Below the pieces are notes generated by a model that did no database searches, was not told the origin of the DNA, and saw only the letters and a program-made list of their open reading frames with translations. Below, piece after piece: positions 49,346 to 61,300 of a stretch of 64,000 bases of DNA (the stretch's first letter is position 1; each line of letters begins with the position of its first letter). The DNA comes from Otis tarda. Its lineage: Eukaryota; Chordata; Aves; Otidiformes; Otididae. A program made the position numbers and the translations under genes. The stretch lies in contig CM048557.1 of the NCBI GenBank assembly GCA_026413225.1, positions 64,222,987 through 64,286,986 of the forward strand, read 5' to 3'.

Positions 49346-51209
49346 TATATTTCATGAAGCACCTACAAGTTTCATTGATCATTAAAATCTGGTCTAAGGT
49401 TCTTCTGAAATCCACCGTCTGACCCCAGCAATATTTGACACAATAACATAATGAAATAAGTTAAATAGACTGCCACATAGCCACATAGGATGCGCGCTTT
49501 TTGAGACACCTCAAAACCAAACCACAAAAAAAAAAAGTAGAAGAAGAGACAAGATGCTTCAGAGAAACCCCAAACTATAACTGTACCTCATTAGCGCTGA
49601 ACACTGTTGAAGACATGATTTAAGGCCCTTGGAATAAGCTGGTACATCTTCAACACAGTAGAAAAGCATTTTCCACATACTTAGAAGACGGTCCGATGCG
49701 AACGTATAATCATTTTCTCGGGTCCTTGCAGTCTACTCCAAACAAGTGAGAGAAAAATTCATGAGTTCCTCATCCCTTTATTTCAAAGGCTCCTCTAGCA
49801 AGTCTTGCTGTAGCAAACATATTTTGACCTGCATTTAAATATGCAGTAACCAATCTACATAACATCCCTTTTCCCCAGTTCTCTAGAGTGCTATCAGAAA
49901 GATTTATTAAAAGGGACTTTATGGACTGTATGTAAAATTTTCTCTTTTTCTCACTTTTTTAAGTAACTTTTTGTATCTGTGGTCAACCTCCATGTTTAGT
50001 AAGCCTCCCAATCTCCTTATAAGCCTTGCTTTCTTTCATAATTTGCATTCTTAATTTCTTTATTAGGCACAGTCACTCCATTCCAGCCCCTCTAAATATT
50101 TATTCCCAGAAAGAACAGGTTCTGCTGAGCCACTGTTAGTTGCAGTCTTACCTTCATGCTAACCTCCCTGCCTCCACCATGACCCTACAGTAACAACATC
50201 CAATTATATATGCCCATCAATTCCCTCATTCTGGGGAAATTGGGTGTTTTAAATTCAGAAGCCTAGCTCTTTCCTTCACCTCCACAGCTTAATATACAAG
50301 GTCAAATCTAACAGAGATGCGATTTCTATTCTCAAAAGTCTATAGCCTTTACTACTTCTTTTCCACACTACAATCTCCAGGGTTGTTTCGTATCCAGTTG
50401 TTTCTTTTGTAACTTCCATTCAAATTCTAGTATCCTCAATTTATCTAAATCCTCCAGTTTCTATCTAATTATAACCTGATAAAGCAAGATACTACTCCTC
50501 TTGATTTCTTTGCTGCTTCCTGAAAAGCATATGTTTAAGTACCTTGCTTAAAAAGGGTGTATTTTAGATTAGGTGAAATTCCTTCTCTCTGCAAAGCTAC
50601 AGTAATTCACTAATTAGTTGTATAGTCTCCTTCAGGTCAAGATAGAGAGCACTAAAAAGATGCTGCTGTTCCAAGCCCATCAACCTCACTTCAGATAAAC
50701 AAGCTGCAGTGATGCCCACAGCTGGAACTTATTGTTATCGTAGCTTAACTCCCCACACAAGCTTGAGACAAACAAGTAGGGATGAGTGCAATGCTTTGGT
50801 GGTAGCTACTTAATGTGCTTTGCCACGTTTCCTGCTATATGTAGAGAAATAGGTAATGTGTTGTTCCAAATTTTCTCAGACAATATTTTTCACACACACA
50901 AAAAATACGTTGCAGGAGAAATAATCATCCATTGTCAGCCAGCCAACTGTCCAGGTAATTGACTTTTTTTATGCTTTCAGACTCTGAACTACCACAGTCA
51001 TTGCTGAAAGGTCAGCATTTAAACAGTTACAGCAATGTTTTTTAAAAGGTGTTTTTTTCACTCAGAATAGTAATTAATTATTGTAAAGTTGTTGGTTACC
51101 TGCCACCCTCAGAGACTACCTGATTTATTGCTTTACCAGCAAAATTTTGCTCTCTGATTCTTGAGAAAGTCTCAGATTTGTACATCACAAGCCTGGCTTG
51201 GACCGGCAG
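49346..51209. other. Unique AT-rich stretch
   Basis: No gene or recognisable element seen. Only short open frames and short A/T runs. Confidence 0.6.
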
Positions 51210-51375
51210 GATACCTGTTTCCTGTTCCTAGCTCTGTTCTTGATCTGCTCTGTGACTTGAGACAAGTTGCTTCACTCTGCACTGGTTCCATCTTCTCTAT
51301 TTGTAATCAGAGCATAGACCATGTCCCTGGGAGGTGTCTGTGCAGCACCTACCACAATCAGGGCTTCAAGTCTTA
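51210..51375 (+). mobile_element. Ancient MIR-type SINE relic
   Basis: The MIR core order is visible: AGGATACCTG, TCCTAGCTCTG, then CTGCTCTGTGACTTGAGACA followed by AGTTGCTTCACTCTGCAC and CATCTTCTCTATTTGTAA. These correspond to the 'tgtgaccttgggcaagt...cacttaacctctctgtgcctcag...catctgtaa' core of MIR. The end (GGAGGTGTCTGTGCAGCACC, TACCACAATCAGGGC) resembles the LINE-derived tail of MIR-like SINEs found across amniotes. It is strongly diverged, as expected for an insertion predating the bird lineage. The open frame over it (51161-51376) is incidental. Confidence 0.7.
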
Positions 51376-51545
51376 GCATCCGTTAAAGTGACAAAATGGT
51401 ACAGCACCTGAAATGAAGTGTCAGATACCACTGTAGAATATAAAAACTTCCACCACCTACTATAAGGGCAAATAATGGCAATCATTGCAAATCCCATTAA
51501 AAAAATAGGGTAAAGCTTTCTAGTACAGAATTGGCATTAACAGTA

Positions 51546-51581
51546 TATTTTAAATGTGCAGTAGTTCTCACATTTAAAATA
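51546..51581. repeat. Perfect 13-bp inverted repeat (hairpin)
   Basis: The arms TATTTTAAATGTG (51546-51558) and CACATTTAAAATA (51569-51581) are exact reverse complements around the 10-base loop CAGTAGTTCT. It could form a stem-loop in DNA or RNA. It is too short for a canonical microRNA precursor. Confidence 0.9.
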
Positions 51582-53329
51582 CAAATAAAAATTTTGTGTA
51601 AGAAATATATCTGTACAGATATGAACAAGATGTGAGCATGTATTTATTTTGAGCAAGGGACACTCTATTCCAATTCTGGTCAAACCACAGTGCATTTAAT
51701 ATGGGAATAAGATCCAACCCAAACAAAAGAGTGCATGTTGGTTCTTAGTCTCCATAAACAACACTATTGAATACCAGCTTCAGCATTTTACAGCAATGAA
51801 GAGAAGTAGATACATTTTTTATATAAAAACATAAAACTTTAAGAGCTTTAATATTTTTTGCATTTATATTCACTCTGCAATACATCTATATCAATCACCA
51901 CCCACGCATACTTTGAAGACTGAAAGTAGATAGTAAGCCTAGCAGAACTTCACGGTGGGAGTGTGCGGGTTTTTTCTATCAAACCTTAAAAGCAGGCTTG
52001 TAAAAGGCAGCTTCAATACTCTGGTTAAATCCCAAGGATGTTAAAATTTAGGAACAACTACTTATCTCCCATGCCTTAAACCAGTGGATTCACAATTTTA
52101 AGTAATTTTTAACTGAAGGTTGGATTATTTAATTTTATTTAAAAAAAAATATTGGTTTCCTTTACTTTATGTAAGTGCTTAGTTTAAGAAATATTTTTTA
52201 CTTTATTATGGAGGAGACCAGGATCAATAGCCAGTTATTTTCCTTTCTGGCCATGCAGATTTACAAAACCATCACTGAATTAGAGCAGGGAGAGAGAATG
52301 AAAAAACTGGTCCTCATTAGACCTTGGAGAGAACCCCAAATGAAGCAAAGACTGACCTTTCAGCCTAGTCTAACAACTAACCACCTGGGTCATACTTCAT
52401 GGAAGTTCACCCTATCATTCACATGATAACCACAAGGCTTTTGCTTGACCCAACACACAGCTTCCAGAAAAAGAATTCCAATCTTGATGCTTTAGCTTCA
52501 AATGGTAGAGAATGCAACATAAACAGTCACTGGTTTTGCTCATTTGTGTCTGAATAGAAAGTAACCATACGAGAAGTTAATCCTGTAAGTCCTCTCACTA
52601 GAGCTAAGGAAAAAGGAAAATAAAACAGAAGAACACTCCAAGGGCTTCATTTTGATAGATCTGAAATTTAGAGAAAGATGAGAATCAGTTCCTTTTCTAC
52701 AAGGACCTGTGCACTGACACCAAATACAAAAGCTTATATGGCTAAAAAATCTTAGCTCTTAACTAAATTGTCTCCACACATATGCCATTGGGGCAGGCAA
52801 AGATCTAAGACGGAGACTTTTGGTGGCATATCTGAGCACCCAAGAGAGAAGACAAGGCCTTTAGCAACCAACTCAATAGCCATCTACTCAATGTTTTCAT
52901 TTCTCTATTGCATTTTTCCTTCTCAGAGCAACACTGCAAGATGTCTTTATTCTGGGCTCTGACTTGTATAGAACTAAGCAAGGAAGCCAGCTCCCTTGTG
53001 AAGGAGTTCAGGACGATAAATTCACCCATATTGATGCAGTCTGGCTCCATGACTGCTAAAGACTATAGAAAAAGCTCACAGCTGTGGGCTGCAGTGGGGG
53101 ATCTTTGTTCTTCTTCTTACGGAGCTCTTCTGCCCAGGAACACCTTTGAAGGAGATTCTTCATGTTCACAGTCAGTGGTTAACCCCTGCCAGAGAGCAAA
53201 TAACTTTAATCCCCAAAGCTGGCAGCTTGAAGGGCCACAAATTGAGCAATGTCCTCTATCTTGAAACAGCTCTGCAACAGCACTGCGTCCCTCCAGGCCT
53301 TGTTGTGTCTGTCAGGCACACTTGAAACT

Positions 53330-54075
53330 GGTCTGCAGATTCATGGTGAGGGGCTGTCAGTTCACTGCCAGCCTTCTCCCCAACTCACACGGTCCCTACA
53401 AATGACACAGAGGGTGCGAGGGCAGACCCTGTGACCACACTGCAACTGCAGCTTACCAGCTTGGGGCTTAGGCATGTGGCAGCATCACCTAACAGTAATT
53501 CTGCCTGTAGACATGATTCAAAGGCCAGGAGCTTTTTACAAGACCTACTAGAGTAGTACTCTGCGGCAGCAAGGGCCGTGCCACACGGCTTGGTAAAATA
53601 TCGGTTGACAGAACAAGACTGCAGGACTGGAAGTCCTGCAGAACATGAGCGGGACCCCTCTGAGACGTTCTAAGTATCCCCAGCTTGTCCCCAGCCTTCC
53701 CAGGGGAAGCACGTAGGAGGGTATGTCATAGGATTCACGACACAGACGGTCTGAGATCTTCGTTTTTAGGACACAGATGAGCACTTGTGACAGAACAGCA
53801 TGAAGACAGCCAGCAAGCGTACAGAAACTTGCTTGTGCTACATGTTATTGCTACTTTTGTAAAGCTTTTAGAAGCGCAGAATACTGTAAGAGGCGTGTCT
53901 GAACTATTTCTAGCAGTAACTCCTTCCCCCTAGCTCCACGCACAGTGATGCAGGGGTAGATACTCAGTGCACTCCGGTCTCTTCCTCCCAGCCCTGCACG
54001 GGTGGAGGTGACTGTCACACTCCCCTCCAAGCAGCTCTTCACTAAATCTCTTCCCAGCACTTGCCCTGCGGGGAA
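53330..54075. other. CpG-richer unexplained block
   Basis: This stretch has visibly more CG dinucleotides (for example CTGCGGCAGC, CACACGGC, GAGCGGGACC, GAGACGTTC, CACGACACAGACGG) and higher GC than its flanks. No gene, repeat family or promoter element is recognisable. It could be an old, diverged transposable element, a weak regulatory region or a decayed exon cluster. Confidence 0.4.
53619..53641. repeat. Perfect 10-bp inverted repeat, 3-base loop
   Basis: CTGCAGGACT (53619-53628) and AGTCCTGCAG (53632-53641) are exact reverse complements with loop GGA. The stem is GC-rich and lies in the CpG-richer block. Confidence 0.9.
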
Positions 54076-54357
54076 TTTAGCTTAGATCTACCAAGTACCT
54101 GGAGTTTTAGATTCTGTTTTTAGTTCCTTGCTTTTTCTTTTATTGGGATTTTTGTTTCAAGGTGCGTATATACATACATAAAAATACTGCCAGAGTATTG
54201 TCATAATAATCTTATGGGAAATAATGCTTCAGACATTGGAAGATATTCTTCCTACACTCCCATATGCTCTGCTTTTAAAAGATATACCAGCCACATCCTC
54301 TACTGGGCAGGGATTATAAAGAAGTCATCACAGACTGAACTGAATAAAACAAATGGC

Positions 54358-54388
54358 TATAAACTCCTTTTTTTTTGAGGAGTTTATA
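54358..54388. repeat. Perfect 11-bp inverted repeat with T-loop
   Basis: TATAAACTCCT (54358-54368) and AGGAGTTTATA (54378-54388) pair exactly around a loop of eight T and one G, and an A12 tract follows two bases later (54391-54402). Confidence 0.9.
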
Positions 54389-54965
54389 ACAAAAAAAAAA
54401 AACAACCAACTTGAACTAGCCCTTTCCTATTGCTGAACTGACTCATTTTGGATTTGAACAAACTACATTCAGGTAATATTGGCGAGGTTTTGCTTAGATT
54501 TTACCACTTTATGTCCCACAGAAGGTGTAAGAGTATATTCCTACCTTCTGCAGGCTTTGCATAGCACTATAATGTTGTTTTCCCCTTCTAATCTCTAATA
54601 TATTTCTCTGAAACTGCAGACACACTGAATCATCAAGCTTTCTGTTTGTTTGCAGGGAAGAACAAAAAAATTTCAAGCACCGGTGACTTTGCCGTTCTTT
54701 CCTTGTATTTTCAGTGTTTCCAAAGTATACAGTTTTAATCTACCTCATTGATTCCCAACGGGCTTAACAGGTAACATTTCTAGCCGTAAATTACTTACTT
54801 ATCCTAAATATATGCAAGACTGTTAGAAGCAGGAGCAAGCAAGACGAGCTGCTTCTTTTCTCTGATACTAGAAAGTGGAGGAATGACTCTGCTCCAATCC
54901 CTCCACTAAAAAGTATACATCAGTTGGGAATGGCTCCAGTTCCAGCTCCGAGCTAGGCAGCTTAC

Positions 54966-55136
54966 TGACGAGCTTCAGGAAAGCAATAAAAATAATCAAC
55001 AACCTTCCGGAGTGTACTTCACATCCAGTAACGATGTTCACAGAACCAAGATGAAATACCAGTAACAGATTCAGCTGCGTCTTGACTAGGTGGGCACAAG
55101 AGGAGCACTGGGGTGAGGAAATCGTACCAAAGAACA
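54966..55136 (-). other. Splice-flanked open segment, 171 bases
   Basis: Minus-strand segment preceded by a T13 run and CTTTTAAG (a very good acceptor) and followed by A/GTAAGC (a good donor). It encodes about 56 residues, including SPQCSSCAHLVKTQLNLLLV and VNIVTGCEVHSG. The reading frame continues past the donor to a stop at about 54868. The peptide is not recognised. The acceptor depends on a homopolymer that may be coincidental. Confidence 0.15.
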
Positions 55137-57424
55137 CTTAAAAGAAAAAAAAAAAAAGTTATTTTCTGGCTTTAAAACCTCAATCTACCAGAATATTTCA
55201 AAATGGAAGACACTTTTTATAGCAGTCATACTGCAAGAGGAAAGCCTGCACACCACACTAAAACCCTAACAGCTATTAAAAGCTGTGAAGTTTATCCGCT
55301 ACGGAACAGAAGGACAAAGACAAGGCCATTCATTGTGTGCAAGTGAAAGAACAAGGCTCTAAAATCCCCAAACAAACAGGGGCAGAAAATAATCTCCTTG
55401 GCAAAGTTTTGCAGTATTTGTGCACCAGGAGAAAGTCAGAAGAAATATTATTGACTAACCAAGCTGACATTTGGCTACTGAAGTATTTAATTCTTACAGT
55501 TCCTACTAGATGAAAGGACACGACGTTCATCTCCAAGTGATGGTTTGGCACAGTTAACCAGAGAGCTGACAGTGTACAGATTATCAGCTTTTTTTTTTTT
55601 TCTTAGTGATTTGAAAAAGACAGGACCATCCTAAAAGTTTCTCATTTACCTTTTGCCCTTTATCTTGCTTGACTAGTTGAATTTCAGCAACACCTGAAGT
55701 CAAGTTCCACTAATCAGTCATTCCCACCTTCCTTCTGTCTTTCCTGTTGGTGCAGAGAAGGACTACCAGAAGGATGTACGTGCTGGATGCTTCCACCAGC
55801 ATTATCCACAGCCGGGTCAAGCCACAGCATCCACACCAGAGGGACTGATAGATGGAAGAAAAACTCCTTCCTGGGGAAAGAAGGATGCATGACACAATAC
55901 ACCGAGCAGGAGGCTGCAATGGTGGCTGAGCACAGCCTGGAAGGTGGTATATCCATCCTCCACTAAGTGCTCAAGTTGGACTAGGTCTTCTCATCCCAAA
56001 TAAAATGCTGCAACACATCTCAGTCTCATGGCAGAAGCTGCTGAGAGAACAGCAGACAAGTATTAACCCCTTATAGAGAGGTAATACAGATCACTTGGTA
56101 CCTAATAATTGTGGGGTGTCTTTGTCAACTTGATGGAGGTCCAAAGACTAAAGAATCTAAATGATTATATCTGTTTTCTGAGAAAGCTCCAGCTGGGTGG
56201 CAATTTGTGCTCATCTATCTGTATTTTATTGGCAAAGCTGCAGCAGTCCTTTATAAAGTTCAGCCATAGATAACATACTACATCCCAGGTGATATTTCAT
56301 AGTAAACTGCTGAAGTCATTCTCCACCCCCTGTTCTTCTTGTTTGCAAGCTACCTACAAGCAGAATACAATTTTTTTTTCTGTTTTACTCAAAGAGTGTT
56401 TTCTAAGATTTCCATGAACAATCTTTGATCTGTGGGTTGCTGCATATATTTGAAGTTCAAAATTTGATCTGCATCAATTGCTGGCAGGGGAATTTCAGCC
56501 ATAGAACTAAAAATGCAACTCTCAGGATCAGATTTATGGTGCAAATATTGCACATGTAGTATACATTTAAGAAATACTAATACCTTTGGAAAATTGTGGC
56601 GTGAAAGTCCCTAGATTTACTCTACAAACTCATTTACCAAGGATCAGTAACTTCTGTGGGAGAATTCATTCCAGTTCTCATTTTTTTTATTCGTTAGCTT
56701 TCTGCTCCACCTAGCATCTCCCTATTTTTGAAATTCGGGAAATACAAAATCTTGATCAATTTTCTTATGACTTACGACTTCATGCCTCCTTGCCCTGTTC
56801 TTTTTTTCTGAAAAAAACCCTCTCTTCTCTGCACTAAACAGCCTCCCTCCAGGTCACCGCCCCAAAAGAAGATTCCTTGCCTGCAAAATACACTCATTGC
56901 CCAACATTGAACCCTTCCTAATTCCCTTTAACCCATCCTTTGTGCTGACCTGCACTTCAGTAGGGGACAACATCGTTAATGGGCAGCAGATTAGCTGCCT
57001 TAGTCCATCTGCCTGTGGATAACCATCCACGTTACAAACCATGCTGGCCGTTTCCCAAATAAGCACCCAGGGTGCTGGTTTTATGCTCAGGACCATCCTG
57101 TCCAGATGATGACTTAGGTGGTGGGAGAGAAGACAGGTACACAGCAGCCAGCCAAGTCCCCCACCAGTCCTCTGCACTCACCGGACTGCAGTCCCTGGGC
57201 TGTCAGGCTCAGCACCTTTCAGGAAAACTAAATTTACACCCACACACTTCCCCCCTCCCTTCCTCTAGACAATATTAGAAAAGCTTCGTTCCCTGATGAT
57301 TCACCAACACCTGGGAGCAAGTTCTGCTTTTTGTTCATCGCCGACTAAAATCTTTTCTTCCCCTTAGCAACCAAGCAGCAAGCCTTCAAGATTTAAAAGA
57401 AATGAGAATGAGTGTGCAAGTGTA

Positions 57425-57665
57425 CGCTTGCTTCCTTGGAGTGCATGAAAGGCTAATTACAGAAATTAAATGCTAATTTCTCCAGATTAATATAGGCAAG
57501 TAAAAGGCTTTTGCATTGTTTGCATAAGAGGCTACTTCAAAAGCTTTCCTCTTTTTGCTCCTCGCCTGTAATTTCTACCCTTCCTCCCCATGCTAGGTTA
57601 CATCAGGTCAGGTTTTTAATTGGTGCTCATTAGCCAAGCTGTGGATGCTCCTCTCTGGTCAGTCC
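57425..57665. promoter_or_regulatory. Candidate enhancer-like element
   Basis: Dense, non-repetitive homeodomain-type sites: GCTAATTACAG, AAATTAAATGCTAATTTC, CAGATTAATATAGG, TTTTTAATTGG and GCTCATTAGCC. Two copies of TTTGCAT, the reverse of the POU half-octamer ATGCAAA, lie at 57510-57516 and 57519-57525. CCAAT-like and GC-richer stretches flank the core. The texture resembles vertebrate developmental conserved non-coding elements. Conservation and activity are not shown by the sequence itself. Confidence 0.3.
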
Positions 57666-58306
57666 CTTTGCCCACAGGCAACTGCTGGCTGCATCTCTGT
57701 CGTGCTAGGAAGAGAGAAGCAGAAAGCAGATCCCCCTTCCAGCAACAGCCACACTTTGAGCTCTCTCACCAGTGGTTTTCCTGACACCCTGTGGAGAACT
57801 TTAAAGAGGAAATATATATGAAATATATACTGAAAGTATATACAACAGCAAAGTTTTGCAGTCCAGCTCCTTTGTCTGCCAAGAAGACACAAAAAACCAA
57901 ACGCATGCGTTCCTGAAATCTGCATTATTTTGTTGTGCTTATTAACGGGCACTGATGTATAGAATTTATTGTCACATTTGCCCATACCCAGAACACTCCA
58001 GTTCAACATATTCCATAAGCTGTCCCTTAAAGTATAGCACTGTGAATGCCTCCATAAATTGAGGGTGTAATATACATTTATACATACATATATACTTATA
58101 TGTTTTGTCATATAAAAGCTTTCTCCAGCACCTCGCAGGGTCTTGGCATCAGTCAAGCAATCAATCATCTGATTATAGGTCAGACTGATGAACACATGAA
58201 AATGAATGTAACTTACATTGTCACTCTCAAGAACAAGTGGTTGAAAATATATTATTTCACTTTGATTCTTTAAGAAAGCTTTCAGCAGAACAGTGACTCG
58301 TTGCAA
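57659..58306 (-). other. Longest non-repeat open frame (215 codons)
   Basis: An open frame on the minus strand. The first in-frame ATG is at 58168, so an ATG-started protein would have 169 residues. The translation is rich in Tyr, Cys, Phe and Ile (for example LCCCIYFQYIFHIYFLFKVL), shows no domain I know, and overlaps an AT-microsatellite-like stretch near 58.06-58.11 kb. A good donor-like AAT/GTAAGTTA lies inside it at 58216. By my rough arithmetic for uniform base use, about 0.2 such frames are expected by chance in a window this size. I consider it probably non-coding. Confidence 0.1.
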
Positions 58307-61300
58307 CCTACCGTCTAAACACGCTGACCAGGGCGCTCTAGCAGGGATGGTGACCCTACATCACATCACGAGCTCTCTCTTCAGCAAGAATAGAGAGGCC
58401 CCAAACTCATCAGGGCCTCACTCCATCGTGTGCCAATAGGAAAACAAGAAGTGGGATGAATGCAAAATATATGCTATGCTGTTCCTAATGCACTTTGGGT
58501 TTTGATGCACTGATTAGGAAATTCAGTATTAGGTTTACGGTGATGATCCCTCACCCAGTAAGAGCTACACCATTAGTCCCAGGAACTTCACCAGAGAAAG
58601 AAAAACAGAACTGCCCCCATTCAAGAGCTATAATAAGGTAAGGGAAAAAAAAAAAGGAAGTAATTTGGCATACCTACGTGCACATATTTAATTAAAGATA
58701 ACAAGAATAATTATACGCTTGGGAAAGGCAAAGACAGGTCCTCAGAATATCAAGAGACCTATAAAAATTCTGGTGAAAGGCACCAAAACCTAAACGAAAA
58801 GGGGTGCAATTATTCCCCACCACCCACCTCTGCTGAGTGTGGGAAGGGACAAGAATCAAAGAATCACAGCAAAAGAAAGAAAATGTCACAGATGGGTAAT
58901 AGGGACAGCAACTGAGAAACACTCTGTAAGGTCTCCTCAACAGAGGACAGCTGAACTGAGAGGATTCAGCTAGAAGATTTGCTCCCAGGACTCAGACAAA
59001 GTTAAGGGGCATTTCACACCTCTCCCTCAGCGGTGGGAAGTGAACAGGCAACTCTTGAAAAATGATTGGAAAGGGTTAAGGTGAGCAAAAACTGGAATGG
59101 GTGTTTAGCAAGTTGGTGACGTTTGCATTTCACCTCTTTCAAGATCGGGACATTAAAATAGACAGAATCCCCTATGTTCCCCTCCCTGTTAAAAAGCATG
59201 ATCCCTCTTCCCTGCAATATTTCTGCAGCAGATATCGTGTTTGAGCGAGGCATCAGAATAGGAATTTATCATTTACAATAAGAGGATTGCACTCAAACAT
59301 CTTTTGCCTCCAGCATAAATGCATGAAATTAAGTAGACCCTGGCTGATAAGCAACACAGCAGAATAGGTTTATTGAGCTGATACCCTACACACGCCTCTC
59401 TACATCAATTGTCCAGTAACTGCTGCTGACTCTGTAGGGATGGTGAGGAAGCTGACGTCATTGAGGAAGGAGAAAGAAGAGGCTTACAAGAAGATATCCT
59501 TTGAGCACCAGGTACAGAATCATCTCATCAGTAATTTCAAACTCAACTGGGTGCCTGGGGTTTAACTCATGAATAACATGCATTGGTATAAATGTAGAAT
59601 CCCTTCATTTGATGTAAACACTGCATAGCTGCTCAAAATCTTTCACAGAGCAGGGAAAGGTGACACAGCTCAATATGAGTCTCAGGGAATCCTGTTGTTG
59701 CAGAGCAGACAATATACTCAGTATACATACAGCCTTGAGCTGTTTAAGCTGTCACTAAAATGTACATCCATTCTTACACACTGACAGCTTTGGTGAGAGC
59801 AAAAGGCAACCAACACCTAGGATATGAGCCCGGGATGTCACATGGCTCTAATCAAATTTCAGGATCTTTATTACGTTAATCCTTAGTGCTAAAACTGTAC
59901 ACAAGGAGTAGTAGAGCACTGCCATTTTAATCTAGCTGAAATACCAGAATATGGTTTATAAATCATGGTTTAATTGGAGAATAGCCTAAACCAAACCTCA
60001 TTTCCCCAAAACGCTGCAAAGTCTAAATCTAGAATGCTGACTGCTAGCTCTAGCAATAAAAAGGCGTCAGTATATGTTTCTGCTGTTAGCCGATCTCCAG
60101 CTAGTAACCAAGAGAGTTTCACTGCAGCCTTTGGATTATACTAACGGGAAGAACAGATAAAAAAATATCTGTAAGCGACAGGGCCTTGACAGGACAGGTA
60201 CAGGTCAGCTGGAGGACTCTGAGTAACTTCTTTGTTCTTGTTCAAAAGACTCATGGGCTAAGTTAGCATACCACTGATGATTCCCTCACTTCCCAGGTTT
60301 TCTGCTCAGAGTTTTTTTGCGTTAGGCCTAGGTATCCATTAAGTATTGTTACAGACATTATGCACAGAGGTTTGTCAGGTCCACTTGGCGGAAGCTACAG
60401 TTCAGCAGCCACTTCACTAAGAGATGCTCATTGATAATAAACATCCTAAGAAATGTCAGGTGTAGGGCACCATACCGACATGCTGTCCTTTCATGTGAGA
60501 GACAGTAATCCAAATTATTTTTAAATAATAGTATCTGCACAGTTGTTCTGCCATCCAACAGAAGACTCATGATGTCCTTGTACAATAAATGTGCACCGCT
60601 AAAAAAAAACTATGCCAGAGGATTCTCACACTCAAGAGCTCTCTCAGTGGCCTCAGCCAGAGATACTTCCAACCATCTGAACAACGCTTAGGGAACTAAA
60701 TTCTGCATTAAAATGTATATACTGGATCTGCTCGGTTTCCATAGGACCTATTTCAAAATAGGGCAAAACATTATGCTGATGTCTGATTGCTCAGAGGTTG
60801 CAAAAAACATGAGAGTTCTGGAAAGGTTTTTTGCCAGATTACTGAATTGCTTTGCTTTAGATAGTAACTTAGAATCCTTTTTGGCAGCAATTGTATGGCA
60901 TAACGTACAGACGAGATGTGGCACACATTCCACCATATGGGCTAGAAAAAAAGCAGATGTCTAGGGAATATCTTCAACTAAAAATATTGTGTCTTATCTG
61001 ACTAAGAGAATTGTAAATATTTTAAATGATAGTCAGAATATTTAATTGCACTCTTTGAAATACTGGAATTTACATGCAAAATAAACTGACAATTAGATAC
61101 GACACCTTGAAAAAGTACTTTCCAGCCCTTTTCTGTGATTGTTTTATAATAAAGATGTATTCAACATATAAAAAAAAAAGAGCAGAGATCTTCTGGACAA
61201 TCTTCCAGTGAGAATTGAAGCAAAGGGAAATGCTAACTTCTTCCAATACAGGTTTTGGTTGCCTTCTGGAAGACAGTGAGAAAGACCTAGTGACTCAGAG

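Larger units (their letters stand above)
51376..57424. other. Unique stretch with hairpins and a CpG-richer block
   Basis: No recognisable gene or young transposon. Inverted repeats lie at 51546, 53619 and 54358, and a block with more CpG lies at 53.33-54.07 kb. One splice-flanked open segment (54966-55136) is listed separately. Poly(T) runs occur at 55589 and short A-runs at 55145. Confidence 0.55.

Noticed and set aside
55930-56000. Words resembling a CR1 tail (AAGTTGGACTAGGTCT)
   Set aside because: Only one short match to the CR1 3' region; the flanking order of landmarks is absent.
60358-60597. 80-codon minus-strand frame after a T-run and AG, considered as a terminal exon
   Set aside because: It has a single splice-like border only and the peptide is unrecognised. 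The preceding T-run makes such acceptors common by chance.
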